Shown: one piece after another, positions 9,022 through 18,750 of the stretch
Layout: the number at the start of each line of letters is the position of its first letter
Numbering within the stretch: position 1 is the stretch's first letter
DNA from: Fibrobacterota bacterium
GTDB taxonomy: Bacteria > Fibrobacterota > Chitinivibrionia > Chitinivibrionales > Chitinispirillaceae
Assembly (NCBI GenBank): GCA_023436205.1
Contig: JAEZKC010000026.1
Coordinates: 62,001-126,000, forward strand
Reading direction: 5' to 3'
DNA length: 64,000 nucleotides
Translations under genes and position numbers: made by a program
Notes under the pieces: generated by a model
Databases searched by the model: none
What the model was told of the DNA's origin: nothing
Seen by the model: the letters and a program-made list of their open reading frames with translations, nothing else

Positions 9022-9054
9022 ACAAAAAAGGCCCCGTCAAAACTTGACAGAGCC
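9022..9054 (-). terminator. Rho-independent terminator after the TPR-SLH lipoprotein gene
   Basis: On the minus strand, GGCTCTGTCAA pairs with TTGACGGGGCC (11 bp with G-T pairs) across a GTT loop, followed by six T. It is 29 bp beyond the stop codon at 9083. Confidence 0.88.
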
Positions 9055-9082
9055 ACTCTTCAAAAACTTTTGCGAAATCTGA

Positions 9083-10282
9083 TCAATCAATCTTATTGAG
9101 ATTCTTGAGATTTCTGATCACAAGAAGCGCCTCAGGACCGCTTACGGATTTATCCTGACCGAACTCCCCGTTCATCTCAGCACTCATCACCCCTTTGTCC
9201 ACTGCGTTGCAGATGGCGTTGTAGGCAGGATGAGAAGGATTAACATCAGGAAAACGGCTTTCAGTTCCAATATGCTTTGTGGCCAGATCTTCATCACCCA
9301 AAATAGCAATCAGTGCGTCTTCCACCATCATGGCGTACTCGCCACGGTTAACCAGCTGGTCGGGATGGAACGTGTGATCGGGATAGGGTTCCAGTCCGCG
9401 AATATTCAGCTCAACGATATCGTTAATGAAATTCTTCGCCCAATGACTGCTGATATCGGTTACTGCTGCCATGGAAACCACCTGATCCACTTCCATTGCG
9501 CGGGCATCATCGGGAGCCTCAAAACCGGTATCGTATACCTTGGGTCTGCGTTTCTTCACCAGCTTATCAATGCTGAGCTCGGATACAAAGAGAGCAGCGA
9601 TATCGGCACGGGAAATCTTCTCCACAAGAGCGATCTTCTTACCCACATCGGTTCCCGGAGCCGCACGCTCGATCATCTGAACCAGTTCCCATTCCTTGTT
9701 GGCCTGAGAAGTGAAATCTTTGTCGAGATCAAGCACTTTTCTAAAATCTGCAGCAGCCTTGCTGAATTCAAATGCCTTTTTATAGCAAACGCCTCTTCTG
9801 TAATACGCTTCGCTGCTGGAGGGATCAAGTTTTATGGCCTTGGAGTACTCTTTTTCCACATCACCGAGCCACTCCTTGGCAGGCTTGCCCTCGTTTTTCA
9901 TGGTCAGCACGATTCCCTTGGCGATGTACACGAAGGGATTCTTGTCATCCAAGCCTTGAGCCTTATCAGCCAGCTTGACAGCCTCATCGAAACCCTTGTC
10001 TGCATCTTTTACGGTTGATGCCCCCATGGCTTTATGGGCGGTGGTGAGGGCGAGACCTGAATATGCCGGAGCAAACTTGTAATCCAGAGTCTGAGCAAAC
10101 TTGAATTCCTCTTCTGCCTGGGCGACCTTGCCATCATCCCAGTATTTCATGCCCTGTTTAAAGTGAGTTTCAGGACTGTCCATGTGCCCGCCAGCCTTTC
10201 TGGCCTTAGGGGCGCAGCCTGAAAACATGACGGCCGCACAGAGTGCGAACACCGCCAAACCAGTTTTTGCCATCCTATTCAT
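9083..10282 (-). CDS. TPR-repeat lipoprotein with C-terminal SLH domains
   Basis: Envelope lipoprotein: the signal peptide ends in the lipobox FSGC (Cys about residue 23). Tetratricopeptide repeats cover about residues 38-215 (SPETHFKQGMKYWDDGKVAQAEEEF; SSEAYYRRGVCYKKAFEFSKAAADF). Two S-layer-homology segments close the protein, DISSHWAKNFINDIVELNI and RFPDVNPSHPAYNAICNAV. SLH modules bind cell-wall polymers or peptidoglycan, so it may tether a lipid-anchored TPR scaffold to the wall. AAGGAG lies six to eight bases before the ATG. It follows the LPP20-like gene by 37 bp and is probably cotranscribed with it. Confidence 0.85.
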   Translation of the reverse strand: MNRMAKTGLAVFALCAAVMFSGCAPKARKAGGHMDSPETHFKQGMKYWDDGKVAQAEEEFKFAQTLDYKFAPAYSGLALTTAHKAMGASTVKDADKGFDEAVKLADKAQGLDDKNPFVYIAKGIVLTMKNEGKPAKEWLGDVEKEYSKAIKLDPSSSEAYYRRGVCYKKAFEFSKAAADFRKVLDLDKDFTSQANKEWELVQMIERAAPGTDVGKKIALVEKISRADIAALFVSELSIDKLVKKRRPKVYDTGFEAPDDARAMEVDQVVSMAAVTDISSHWAKNFINDIVELNIRGLEPYPDHTFHPDQLVNRGEYAMMVEDALIAILGDEDLATKHIGTESRFPDVNPSHPAYNAICNAVDKGVMSAEMNGEFGQDKSVSGPEALLVIRNLKNLNKID

Positions 10283-10319
10283 TATAATCTCCTTCTAAAG
10301 GTATTTCGCCAGTTGAATG

Positions 10320-11153
10320 TTAGTCGATCACCAGAATAACACGACATTCCGAAAGAAACTTCAGGCTCTTGGCTGCGCTTCTCACATCGTTTGCGTCGGT
10401 ATCGGAAATCACCACATCAGTCGAGTTCTCGCCGGTTGTCTTGAGTGCTTTGATTTTACCGGGAGTTGCACCAGCGCGGTCGAGCTTTGCGGCGGCACTG
10501 ACATCCTTGGAGTATCCCACAATTCCGTGTTTGATTGCCCATTCTCTGGAGACATAGGCGCTGCCATACACTTCCTTGCCTGATTCATCGAGGATACGGG
10601 GACTCATGGCCGGCTTAACCTTAAGACCCTTACAGTCGATGATAAGACCGGTAAAAACGATGTTTTCCTTGGTGGATTTCACATCCACTTCATGAACAGC
10701 AGGCACTTCACGCAGCTCACCGCCAAGCAGGAGCTCTCCAAGCCCGCCGATACCATCCAGAGGAACTCTCATTGAGACTTCCACCGAACCATCACTCATG
10801 TATTTGGTTTTACCTTCCTGCTGAAAGCCTTTCACAAAACCGCTTACACTGGATGAAACCATATCAGATTCGGTCATGAAATTCACCACAGTGGTCTGAG
10901 AATTCAGCTGAATTCCCTTAATTGTTTCCAGGGCATTGCGAAGGGCGATCTGCTGTGCAGCCCTGATTGCTGCAGGGCGCTGAGCCGCCTGGGGCAGATT
11001 GGGATTGGGTGCACCGATACCGGTTGCAACGATATACCTCTCGGACCAATCGATACTGCCGTTACCCTGGTCATTGGTCACCACCGGTTGAATCTGCGCC
11101 ATAATGGTAGCAGCAGAAACGGCTACTGTGACCGCAAAGGCTTTAAAACCCAT
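10320..11153 (-). CDS. exported LPP20-like protein
   Basis: A 277-residue exported protein with a signal peptide (about residues 1-19, ending TIMAQ). The segment RYIVATGIGAPNPNLPQAAQRPAAIRAAQ, continuing into a long helix QQIALRNALETIKGIQL, matches the LPP20/FlgT N-terminal pattern in which the protein starts with a strand 'vatGxG' and a helix full of Ala and Arg. Function in this family is poorly defined; members are outer-membrane or flagellar accessory proteins. A strong site, AAGGAGG, stands four bases before the ATG. It is the first gene of a two-gene unit with the TPR-SLH lipoprotein. Confidence 0.65.
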   Translation of the reverse strand: MGFKAFAVTVAVSAATIMAQIQPVVTNDQGNGSIDWSERYIVATGIGAPNPNLPQAAQRPAAIRAAQQIALRNALETIKGIQLNSQTTVVNFMTESDMVSSSVSGFVKGFQQEGKTKYMSDGSVEVSMRVPLDGIGGLGELLLGGELREVPAVHEVDVKSTKENIVFTGLIIDCKGLKVKPAMSPRILDESGKEVYGSAYVSREWAIKHGIVGYSKDVSAAAKLDRAGATPGKIKALKTTGENSTDVVISDTDANDVRSAAKSLKFLSECRVILVID

Positions 11154-11262
11154 AAAACCTCCTTGAAATAGGAAATGTGTGCTTTCAAATAAAAAAGTAC
11201 TTCGATCTGTATAGAATATAAATTAGCCGCCTTTAGTGCTTCAGTGATCTTTATCACAATGG

Positions 11263-11982
11263 CTAGTTTTTCTTTCTGGCGATGCAGAAAAGATAACCGA
11301 GGCATTGCAGCGCATTCTGATTGTAAAATATATCGATCTCTTTGTGAAGTCTGGTCTTCACCAGATAATCGGAATAGTACCCATCTTTGTCTCCGAGCTT
11401 CCTGGCAACGAATGAGTAATAGTTATCCCAGCTGCTTGGAGCAACCATTCCAACATAATGAAGTTCCAATCCCACAGAGTCTATCATTTCCCTAATTTTC
11501 CCCTCATTGGGAACCACTTTGTTGGGCTCGCCAAATGTAAGACGAATCTCAGGGGGGATATCCGATACGGTGTAGATCAGATTGGCAAAGGCCAGCCACC
11601 CTCTGGAGAGCAGCCAATCGGGTATTTTGTGCATCAATGCGGATTCAGAAGCGGCATTAAGAAATCCCCCCTCCAAAACAGCAAGGTCATAGGGATCTTC
11701 AGAAAAATCACTTTTAAGGGGATCAACCTCTTCAATCTTGACCAGATGACTGACATTCTGCTCGACTGCTGAGTTTCTGGCTATTTTGGTGAACCCGGGC
11801 CGATTATCCAGTGCATCAACTCTGCAGCGGAACTCCCGGGCCAAAGTACATGCTGCGGCACCTAATCCGCATCCAAGATCAAGCACTCTACTGGATGGAT
11901 TTACGGCAGCAAAACGGGCTGCTGCAAGAATACACTCTCTTCCAGCCGGTGATGTGAAGCGGTAATTCTGGTCAGTCACCAT
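11263..11982 (-). CDS. class I SAM-dependent methyltransferase
   Basis: Rossmann-fold methyltransferase (239 residues). Motif I is VLDLGCGLGAAACTLA at about residues 34-49, the acidic end of strand 2 is VDALDN, and motif IV is DLAVLEGGF. Gly-Cys-Gly-Leu-Gly is typical of small-molecule methyltransferases in the UbiE/Methyltransf_11-25 group. The substrate is unknown. It lies 45 bp downstream of mraY, so the two may be cotranscribed. The C-terminal 60 residues (YYSFVARKLGDKDGYYSDYL) do not match a domain I know. Confidence 0.75.
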   Translation of the reverse strand: MVTDQNYRFTSPAGRECILAAARFAAVNPSSRVLDLGCGLGAAACTLAREFRCRVDALDNRPGFTKIARNSAVEQNVSHLVKIEEVDPLKSDFSEDPYDLAVLEGGFLNAASESALMHKIPDWLLSRGWLAFANLIYTVSDIPPEIRLTFGEPNKVVPNEGKIREMIDSVGLELHYVGMVAPSSWDNYYSFVARKLGDKDGYYSDYLVKTRLHKEIDIFYNQNALQCLGYLFCIARKKN

Positions 11983-12026
11983 TCGCGCGCACTCTTTCGA
12001 ATCTCATGGAAGCAACTGGAGACTGT

Positions 12027-13172
12027 TTAACGGACCTTCAGAAATAAAACAAGCCCTACCACCAACAGTACTATAGACAATATATGAAACCGCCAGGCAA
12101 TTTTGGACTTAATGTGAAATTCGCCGGCATAGGTTCCTTTTTTCCGCATCATTATCTGAAAATGGTGGTGAATGGGAGCCATGAGGAATAGCCGTTTCTT
12201 TGTAAGTTTGAAGTAGCCGATCTGCAGGAAAACCGAGAGGAATTCAAGCAAAAAGATGAAAGCCACTATAGGCAGGTAGAATCCGGACTTGGTGAAGACA
12301 AAGAGGATACCGATAAGCCCCCCCAGTCCCACCGAACCGCTGTCACCCATTATTATTGTAGATGGAGGGGAATTAAACCAGAGATATGCCAGAAGTGTCC
12401 CGATCACCGCTCCAATCAAGGGCAGCATCTCCTGAAGTCCGGGGATATAGGGAATCAGTAGATAATTACTCCATACACTGTTTGAAGAGACAAAGGATAT
12501 AATCCCCAAAAACAGAAGACTTGTTATGGAGGGGACAGTGGCCAGAGTATCAAATCCATCGGTGAAATTGACACCGTTGGCCAGAACGGCGATAGTAATG
12601 GTCATGAAAGGAATAAAAAGCCAGAAAGGCAGCGAAGGGAATTTTTTGACGATGCTCACGAAGGGCAGGTTGATATCACCACTAATATTGGGTATATACT
12701 TAAAGGCAAGTACGGCCACCCCGAGTGAGATCAAGATGTAAAGGATTAACCGCAAACTGGCTGAAATACCATCGGCTTTGTACTGATAATCCTGCTTTGA
12801 AATTTCCCCTCGGGCAACACGTCGGCGGTTCACCACTTTGGCAATATCATCAACTGCCCCGATTATACTGAAAAAACAATAGATAATGAGACCGCTAATT
12901 ACATAGGAGTTGATGCGAACGGCAACAAGGGTGGTAAACGAAACGATTAGCAGAAAAAGTATGCCTGCAGGCATTACCGGCCCCCCGGAGTCCTTTTCGA
13001 ATTCGGAGGAGAACTGGAATTTACGCAAAAAACGGATAAAGTGCGGAAAAAGTATGACAGCTAAAAGAAACGACAACACCGTTGCCACACTGGTACTGAA
13101 AAGACGACTGTAAAGAAGGAAAATGCCTGTTTTCTGATAAAGCAGTTCTAAAAGCATATTGGATTGCGCCAC
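12027..13172 (-). CDS. mraY: phospho-N-acetylmuramoyl-pentapeptide-transferase
   Basis: Polytopic membrane enzyme that makes lipid I from UDP-MurNAc-pentapeptide and undecaprenyl phosphate. About ten hydrophobic segments are visible. Family signatures are present: GAVDDIAKVV (first Asp pair), NGVNFTDGFDTLAT, MGDSGSVGLGGLIG and the MraY-specific APIHHHFQ. The 381 residues are slightly above the usual 320-360. It is separate from any mur/fts cluster here, which is unusual because mraY normally sits in the dcw cluster. The GTG at 13172 has no clear ribosome site and the start may be off by a few codons. Confidence 0.93.
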   Translation of the reverse strand: MAQSNMLLELLYQKTGIFLLYSRLFSTSVATVLSFLLAVILFPHFIRFLRKFQFSSEFEKDSGGPVMPAGILFLLIVSFTTLVAVRINSYVISGLIIYCFFSIIGAVDDIAKVVNRRRVARGEISKQDYQYKADGISASLRLILYILISLGVAVLAFKYIPNISGDINLPFVSIVKKFPSLPFWLFIPFMTITIAVLANGVNFTDGFDTLATVPSITSLLFLGIISFVSSNSVWSNYLLIPYIPGLQEMLPLIGAVIGTLLAYLWFNSPPSTIIMGDSGSVGLGGLIGILFVFTKSGFYLPIVAFIFLLEFLSVFLQIGYFKLTKKRLFLMAPIHHHFQIMMRKKGTYAGEFHIKSKIAWRFHILSIVLLVVGLVLFLKVR

Positions 13173-13326
13173 ACTGAAATGTGAGATTATGAAATCCCCC
13201 GGCCCGTCGGAATTTCATGATGAAGCGACTACTCAGGCCTGATTGTTAAAAATACTAAGGAGCGGTGGTGAAAAGAAGAGTTGCGGTAAATTTCTTGCGA
13301 TTGCAATACTTGTTTCATACCGGTAT

Positions 13327-13360
13327 TAAAAAAAGCCCGGAACGTTTGCTCCGGGCTTTA
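13327..13360 (-). terminator. Rho-independent terminator of the recF-gyrA operon
   Basis: AAAGCCCGGA and TCCGGGCTTT form a 10-bp stem around an eight-base loop. On the minus strand it is followed by a T-run. It sits 22 bp after the gyrA stop codon. Confidence 0.92.
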
Positions 13361-13381
13361 ACGAAAATATCAATCAATCAC

Positions 13382-15946
13382 TTATTCAGATTCGTCAGAT
13401 TCCTGACTACCGGTTTCCTCATCTTCTATAATTTCCTCTTCGATGATCTCCTCCGGTTCAGCCCCATCTTCATCGGCAGGAGCCGATTCCAAAGGTTCCA
13501 TGCAAACGGCTTCCTCAGCATCCTCTTCGGTGCGGTCGCACAAGGCGACGTCGATCACAGTGTCACCCTCATCGAGGTTGATAAGCCTTACTCCCTGCGT
13601 ATTGCGGCCGATAGTGGAGATGCGGTCACCATCAAGACGGATAATAATCCCGTTTCGAGTGATGAGCATCAGGTCCAGTCCGCCCTGCATACTCTTGAGA
13701 GATACAACGGTGCCGTTCTTTTCAGTCACCTTGATATTTATGATACCGCTTCCGCCTCTGTTGGTCTTGCGGTAATCGGCGATTGCTGTTCTCTTGCCGT
13801 AACCCTTTTCGGTGACAGTAAGAACATCATCCCCTTCGGTGGCGATTATCATACTGACAACCTTGTCATCGCCCCTGAGAGTGATTCCCTTGACACCGCG
13901 GGTATTTCGTCCAAGCTCCCTGACAGCGCTTTCATGGAATCTGACCGCCTGCCCTGAAGAGGTGCCCAAAATAACATCGTTCTCTCCGGCAGTCAGTTTA
14001 ACTTCAATGAGCGTATCGTCCTCATCAAGATTTATGGCATTTATACCATCACGGCGCACATTGGAATAAGAAGTCAAAGGCTGCTTGTTAATAACTCCCT
14101 TTTCGGTTGCGGCAAAGATGAAGTGAGTATCATCAAATTCACGCACAGGAACGAAGGCGGCGATTTTTTCACCCGGCTTGAGCTCTATCAAGTTGACAAT
14201 GGGCTTACCGCGTGAATTACGACCAGCTTCCGGTATTCTGTACACTTTCAGCCAATAGCACCTTCCTGTATTAGTAAAGAACAGAATATAAGCGTGGGTG
14301 GAAGCCACAAACAGTGTGGAAATAAAGTCGTTTTCCTTTGACTCCATACCCTTTACACCTTTACCACCGCGCCCCTGGGATCGATAAACGGACACAGCGG
14401 TACGTTTGATATACCCCTCGTGAGTCATGGTAATCACCATGTCCTCTTCGGCGATCATATCCTCGATATCCACATCACCTGTGGCATCAGTGATCTCTGT
14501 GCGACGTTCGTCACCAAAGCGTGCTTTAATATCGAGGAGCTCATCTTTTATAATCTGCATGCGCCGTTCACGACTGGCCAGGATGGAGGTGAGGTCCTCG
14601 ATGATTCTCAAAAGTTCCTGGTATTCCTGCTCTATTTTGTCACGTTCCAGACCGGTAAGGCGCTGAAGCCTCATCTCAAGGATTGCCTTGGCCTGTACAT
14701 CACTGAGACCGAAGCGCTCCATAAGCTTCTGATGAGCATCATCCGGCGAAGAAGATGCACGGATAAGAGCCACAATTTCATCGATATGATCGAGGGCAAT
14801 ACGCAGGCCTTCGAGTATGTGAGCTCTTTCTCTGGCTTTCTTCAATTCGAACTCGGTACGGCGTACCACCACCTCATGACGGTGGTCAAGGAAGTGAGTC
14901 ATGAGCTCTTTGATATTGAGGAGCTTCGGCTGAAGGTCAACCAGTGCGAGATTGATGATACCAAACGTAGTCTGCATCATGGTGTATTTGTAGAGCTGAT
15001 TGAGCACCACATCACCGAAATCGTCCTTTTTGATTCCGACTACGATGCGCATACCGCGTCTGTCTGATTCATCTCTGATAAAAGAGATTCCCTCAACGGA
15101 TTTTGATCTTACCAGGTCAGCCATTTTCTCAAGGAGAGCGGCTTTGTTGACCATATAGGGAATTTCGGTGATGATGATCTCTTCACGATCATTGGCAAGC
15201 TTGACAACCTCAGCTTTGGCACGGACAATTACCTTGCCTCTTCCGGTCCTGTAAGCTTCGAGAATTCCGCTTCTGCCGAAAATCAAGCCTCCGGTCGGGA
15301 AGTCCGGCCCGGGAAGGATTTTAACGATATCCTCAATGCCCGCTTCCGGATTATCGATGAGCATCACCAGAGCACTCATTACTTCTGTCAAATTATGCGG
15401 GGCCATGTTGGTGGCCATACCCACGGCGATACCAGTGGTACCGTTGAGAAGAAGAAATGGGAGCTTTGCCGGAAGAACCGAAGGTTCTTTAAGACTGTCG
15501 TCATAGTTTGGCGAGAATTCCACTGTATCTTTATCAAGGTCAGCGAGCATCTCTTCAGCAAGGGCGGTCATGCGACACTCTGTATATCGCATTGCAGCAG
15601 GAGGATCTCCGTCGATGGAACCGAAGTTACCCTGGCCATTCACCATCGGATAACGCATGGAGAAATCCTGCGCCATTCGCACCAGTGAATCATAAACTGC
15701 ACTGTCACCATGAGGATGGTACTTTCCTATAACATCACCCACAACGCGGGCGCACTTCTTGGGAGCCTTGTTGTGCTGAACACCAAGTTCCTCCATTCCA
15801 TAGAGCACGCGGCGATGAACCGGTTTAAGACCGTCTCTGACATCCGGCAGAGCTCTGGAGGTGATCATGCTCATCGAGTAGTCGAGATAGGACTTCTGCA
15901 TCTCGTCTTCAATGAACACCGGCAGAATTTTTTCATTTCCATTCAT
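13382..15946 (-). CDS. gyrA: DNA gyrase subunit A
   Basis: Breakage-reunion subunit of DNA gyrase (854 residues). The N-terminal winged-helix/tower part contains LPDVRDGLKPVHRRVLYGM and the quinolone-determining region with Asp81-Ser82 in HPHGDSAVYDSL, which is the susceptible-type Ser. The catalytic tyrosine is Tyr121 in AAMRYTECRMT. The C-terminal beta-pinwheel starts with the GyrA box QGRGGKG, needed for DNA wrapping. The protein ends in a highly acidic tail (EEIIEEEIIEDEE). It starts 13 bp after surE within the recF-dciA-gyrB-surE-gyrA operon and is followed by a terminator. Confidence 0.98.
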   Translation of the reverse strand: MNGNEKILPVFIEDEMQKSYLDYSMSMITSRALPDVRDGLKPVHRRVLYGMEELGVQHNKAPKKCARVVGDVIGKYHPHGDSAVYDSLVRMAQDFSMRYPMVNGQGNFGSIDGDPPAAMRYTECRMTALAEEMLADLDKDTVEFSPNYDDSLKEPSVLPAKLPFLLLNGTTGIAVGMATNMAPHNLTEVMSALVMLIDNPEAGIEDIVKILPGPDFPTGGLIFGRSGILEAYRTGRGKVIVRAKAEVVKLANDREEIIITEIPYMVNKAALLEKMADLVRSKSVEGISFIRDESDRRGMRIVVGIKKDDFGDVVLNQLYKYTMMQTTFGIINLALVDLQPKLLNIKELMTHFLDHRHEVVVRRTEFELKKARERAHILEGLRIALDHIDEIVALIRASSSPDDAHQKLMERFGLSDVQAKAILEMRLQRLTGLERDKIEQEYQELLRIIEDLTSILASRERRMQIIKDELLDIKARFGDERRTEITDATGDVDIEDMIAEEDMVITMTHEGYIKRTAVSVYRSQGRGGKGVKGMESKENDFISTLFVASTHAYILFFTNTGRCYWLKVYRIPEAGRNSRGKPIVNLIELKPGEKIAAFVPVREFDDTHFIFAATEKGVINKQPLTSYSNVRRDGINAINLDEDDTLIEVKLTAGENDVILGTSSGQAVRFHESAVRELGRNTRGVKGITLRGDDKVVSMIIATEGDDVLTVTEKGYGKRTAIADYRKTNRGGSGIINIKVTEKNGTVVSLKSMQGGLDLMLITRNGIIIRLDGDRISTIGRNTQGVRLINLDEGDTVIDVALCDRTEEDAEEAVCMEPLESAPADEDGAEPEEIIEEEIIEDEETGSQESDESE

Positions 15947-15959
15947 GTGACGTTACCTT

Positions 15960-16751
15960 TTATTCACCTTCGCTGTCCTCCAGCCATCTCAAATGAGGCA
16001 GTATGCCATGAGCGGTGGAGTCGAAGGTAAGTGGGGTAATGGTGATAAAATTATTCATTAGCGCGCGTGAATCGAAGGCATCTGACGGTTCAGTATCCTT
16101 CTTTTCCCCGTAAATCAGATATCCCTCTTTTGAATGATGAGTTTCCACTTCCACTTTTTCATAGCGGTCGTCGAAATAGGCCATGCTTTGCCATGTGATC
16201 CTGGGACCCTTTGCCAGGTCAGGAGCACAGGGTGGAAAGTTGATATTATAGAAAACCTTTGCATCCACCCCGGCATGCTTTCCACTTAAGATTTTTTGAA
16301 TAAGGGCGGGAACCATCTGTGAATATGACTCGGCGAAATCGCTGCTCTCGCTGCAAACAGAGAAAGCTAAAGAGGGAATTCCCCAGAATGCTCCTTCCCT
16401 GGCTGCGGCAACGGTTCCCGAATAGAAAGCGGATAAGCCGGAGTTTTCTCCAAGATTCAGACCGGATACTACGATATCGGGTCTCACCGGCAGAAGAAAA
16501 CTGACTGCGAACTTTACACAGTCTGCCGGAGAACCGCTAACCAGAAATCCCGGCATCTGCTCATTCTTCAGCGCAGCACGATAATGCAGAGGCACATTGA
16601 AAGTAAATGCATGCCCCACTCCGCTCTGTTCTCTATCGGGTGCCACGACAATCACATTATAAAGAGGGCTGAGCACATCATAGAGAAGCTTAATCCCTCT
16701 AGCATGGAACCCATCATCATTAGTCAGCAATATGGTCTTTTTATCAGTCAT
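15960..16751 (-). CDS. surE: 5'/3'-nucleotidase SurE
   Basis: Survival protein E, a metal-dependent phosphatase acting on nucleoside monophosphates. The N-terminal metal site LLTNDDGFHARGI, the APDREQSGVGHAFT loop, SGSPADCVKFAV and VVSGLNLGENSGL, with GTVAAAREGAFWGIPSLAFS, are all intact. At 263 residues it is normal. It sits between gyrB (28 bp) and gyrA (13 bp), an unusual insertion in a gyrase operon; tight spacing indicates cotranscription. Confidence 0.95.
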   Translation of the reverse strand: MTDKKTILLTNDDGFHARGIKLLYDVLSPLYNVIVVAPDREQSGVGHAFTFNVPLHYRAALKNEQMPGFLVSGSPADCVKFAVSFLLPVRPDIVVSGLNLGENSGLSAFYSGTVAAAREGAFWGIPSLAFSVCSESSDFAESYSQMVPALIQKILSGKHAGVDAKVFYNINFPPCAPDLAKGPRITWQSMAYFDDRYEKVEVETHHSKEGYLIYGEKKDTEPSDAFDSRALMNNFITITPLTFDSTAHGILPHLRWLEDSEGE

Positions 16752-16778
16752 TTATACTTAAAGCTTACTTAACAGAGT

Positions 16779-18701
16779 TTAAACATCCAGAAATTTGACT
16801 TTTGTCGCATTGTCCTCAATAAACCTGCGCCGGGGCTCCACTTCCTCACCCATGAGCACAGTGAAAATCCTGTCAGCCTCCACTACATCTTCTAGTTTCA
16901 CCTGCAGAAGTGTACGAGTCTCGGGATTCATGGTGGTTTCTGCAAGCTGATCCGGGTTCATCTCTCCCAGACCTTTGTATCGCTGTATAGCGATGTTCTT
17001 CTTGTCGGCCCACTCTTTCAAAGCTGCCTCTTTCTCCTGGTCGCTATAGACATAGCGCTCCTCTTTTCCTGCCTTTAATTTGTAAAGGGGGGGCTGGGCT
17101 ATATACACGTTGCCGTTTTCCACCAGGCCAGGCATCTGCCGGAAAAGAAATGTCAGAAGAAGTGTACGGATATGAGAACCGTCCACGTCGGCATCAGTCA
17201 TAATGATGATTTTGCCGTATCGGAGTTTTGCGAGATTGAATCCGTCATCCTCTTCGGACTTTCCAAAACCAGTGCCCAGTGCCTGGACTATGATTTGAAT
17301 TTCCTCGTGAGATATGATCTTGTCGATTCTGGCTTTCTCTACATTCAGAATTTTTCCTTTAAGCGGCAGTATAGCCTGAAAAGTTCTGTCTCGTCCCATC
17401 TTTGCACTTCCGCCGGCACTGTCTCCCTCAACCAGGAAAATTTCACATTTGGTTGGATCATGCTCCTGACAGTCGGCAAGTTTTCCCGGGAGACCGCCGC
17501 CATCCATCACCGTTTTTCTTCTGGCAAGCTGCCGGGCTTTGCGGGCGGCTTCACGAGCGATCGCTGAATTGATGCACTTTTCGACTATCTTCTTGGCAAC
17601 GGGAGGATTCTCCATCAGAAAAGTCCCGAGCATATCCACAACCGAGCTTTCCACGACTCCCATAATATCGGAATTTCCCAGTTTAGCCTTGGTCTGACCT
17701 TCAAATTGAGGATTGGGAAGTTTGACACTTACGACGGCAGTGAGTCCTTCACGAAGGTCCTCACCTTTCATTTCAACCTTGTTATTACTCTTCAGGAGGT
17801 TATTGGCTTCAATATAGGCATTAATAGATCTGGTAAGCCCCTTTTTGAAACCCGAGAGATGAGTACCGCCATCCACCGTGTTGATGTTATTGGCAAATGA
17901 AAAGATGTTTTCATTATAGGAATCGTTGTACTGCATCGCGATTTCCACTTCCACACCGTCTTTGACCTGAGAGAAGCAGATCGGTTCGGGGTGAAGAGAG
18001 GTTTTATTCTCGTCAAGATAGGTGATAAATGATGCGAGACCTCCCGGATAGCAGAACTCGTGATGTTTTCCCTCCACCCGCTCATCGGCTATGGTGATAG
18101 AAACACCCTTGTTAAGGAAGGCAAGTTCTCTGAGCCGCTTTGAAAGAATATCAAAACTGTACTCGGTAGTTTCAAAAATTTCCGGATCAGGCTTGAAGGT
18201 GATTTTGGTTCCGCGCTTATCGGTGGTACCCAGTGTTTTAAGCTCTGTGACGGGAACGCCCCGGCTGAATTCCATAAGGTAAACCTTACCATCTCTGGAG
18301 ACTTCTGCTTTAAGGCTGGTGGAGAGGGCATTAACGCAGGAAACACCCACACCATGCAGACCGCCGGAAACTTTATAGGAGGAGTTATCAAATTTTCCAC
18401 CCGCATGGAGAGTGGTGAGCACCAGCTGCAGAGCACTCATTTTCTCCTCTGCATGGTAGTCGACCGGTATGCCTCGTCCGTTGTCAAGCACGGAAATGCT
18501 GTTGTCGGCATGAATGATGACATCCACTCCGGTACAGTACCCTGCAAGCGCTTCGTCTATGGAATTATCAACCACTTCGTACACAAGGTGGTGCAATCCG
18601 GCAGAACCTGTGCTGCCGATATACATGGCGGGTCTTTTTCGAACAGCATCCAGTCCCTTGAGGGTTTTGATGCTGTCGGCGGTATACTGCTGCTCTACCA
18701 T
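16779..18701 (-). CDS. gyrB: DNA gyrase subunit B
   Basis: ATPase subunit of gyrase, 640 residues. GHKL ATP-binding motifs are VVDNSIDEALAG (Glu and Asn), DNGRGIPV and GGLHGVGVSCVNAL. The TOPRIM domain contains EGDSAGGSAKMGRDR, LPLKGKILNVEKAR and DADVDGSHIRTLL. The C-terminus has QRYKGLGEMNPDQL. No large insert is present, so it is the short gyrB type rather than the 800-residue enterobacterial type. The ribosome site GGGAG lies about seven bases before the ATG. It follows dciA by about 50 bp. Confidence 0.98.
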   Translation of the reverse strand: MVEQQYTADSIKTLKGLDAVRKRPAMYIGSTGSAGLHHLVYEVVDNSIDEALAGYCTGVDVIIHADNSISVLDNGRGIPVDYHAEEKMSALQLVLTTLHAGGKFDNSSYKVSGGLHGVGVSCVNALSTSLKAEVSRDGKVYLMEFSRGVPVTELKTLGTTDKRGTKITFKPDPEIFETTEYSFDILSKRLRELAFLNKGVSITIADERVEGKHHEFCYPGGLASFITYLDENKTSLHPEPICFSQVKDGVEVEIAMQYNDSYNENIFSFANNINTVDGGTHLSGFKKGLTRSINAYIEANNLLKSNNKVEMKGEDLREGLTAVVSVKLPNPQFEGQTKAKLGNSDIMGVVESSVVDMLGTFLMENPPVAKKIVEKCINSAIAREAARKARQLARRKTVMDGGGLPGKLADCQEHDPTKCEIFLVEGDSAGGSAKMGRDRTFQAILPLKGKILNVEKARIDKIISHEEIQIIVQALGTGFGKSEEDDGFNLAKLRYGKIIIMTDADVDGSHIRTLLLTFLFRQMPGLVENGNVYIAQPPLYKLKAGKEERYVYSDQEKEAALKEWADKKNIAIQRYKGLGEMNPDQLAETTMNPETRTLLQVKLEDVVEADRIFTVLMGEEVEPRRRFIEDNATKVKFLDV

Positions 18702-18750
18702 AGTAATGCTCCCTTTATCGCTGACGAAAAACCTGAAGTTTGTCAGTCAA

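Noticed and set aside
9230..10018. Long open frame opposite the TPR-SLH lipoprotein gene
   Set aside because: It is antisense to a gene with clear domains, a ribosome site and a terminator. The product has no domain pattern.
13265..13957. Long open frames antisense to gyrA
   Set aside because: The sense strand encodes a complete GyrA, and the antisense frames arise from its codon pattern. They also cross the gyrA terminator.
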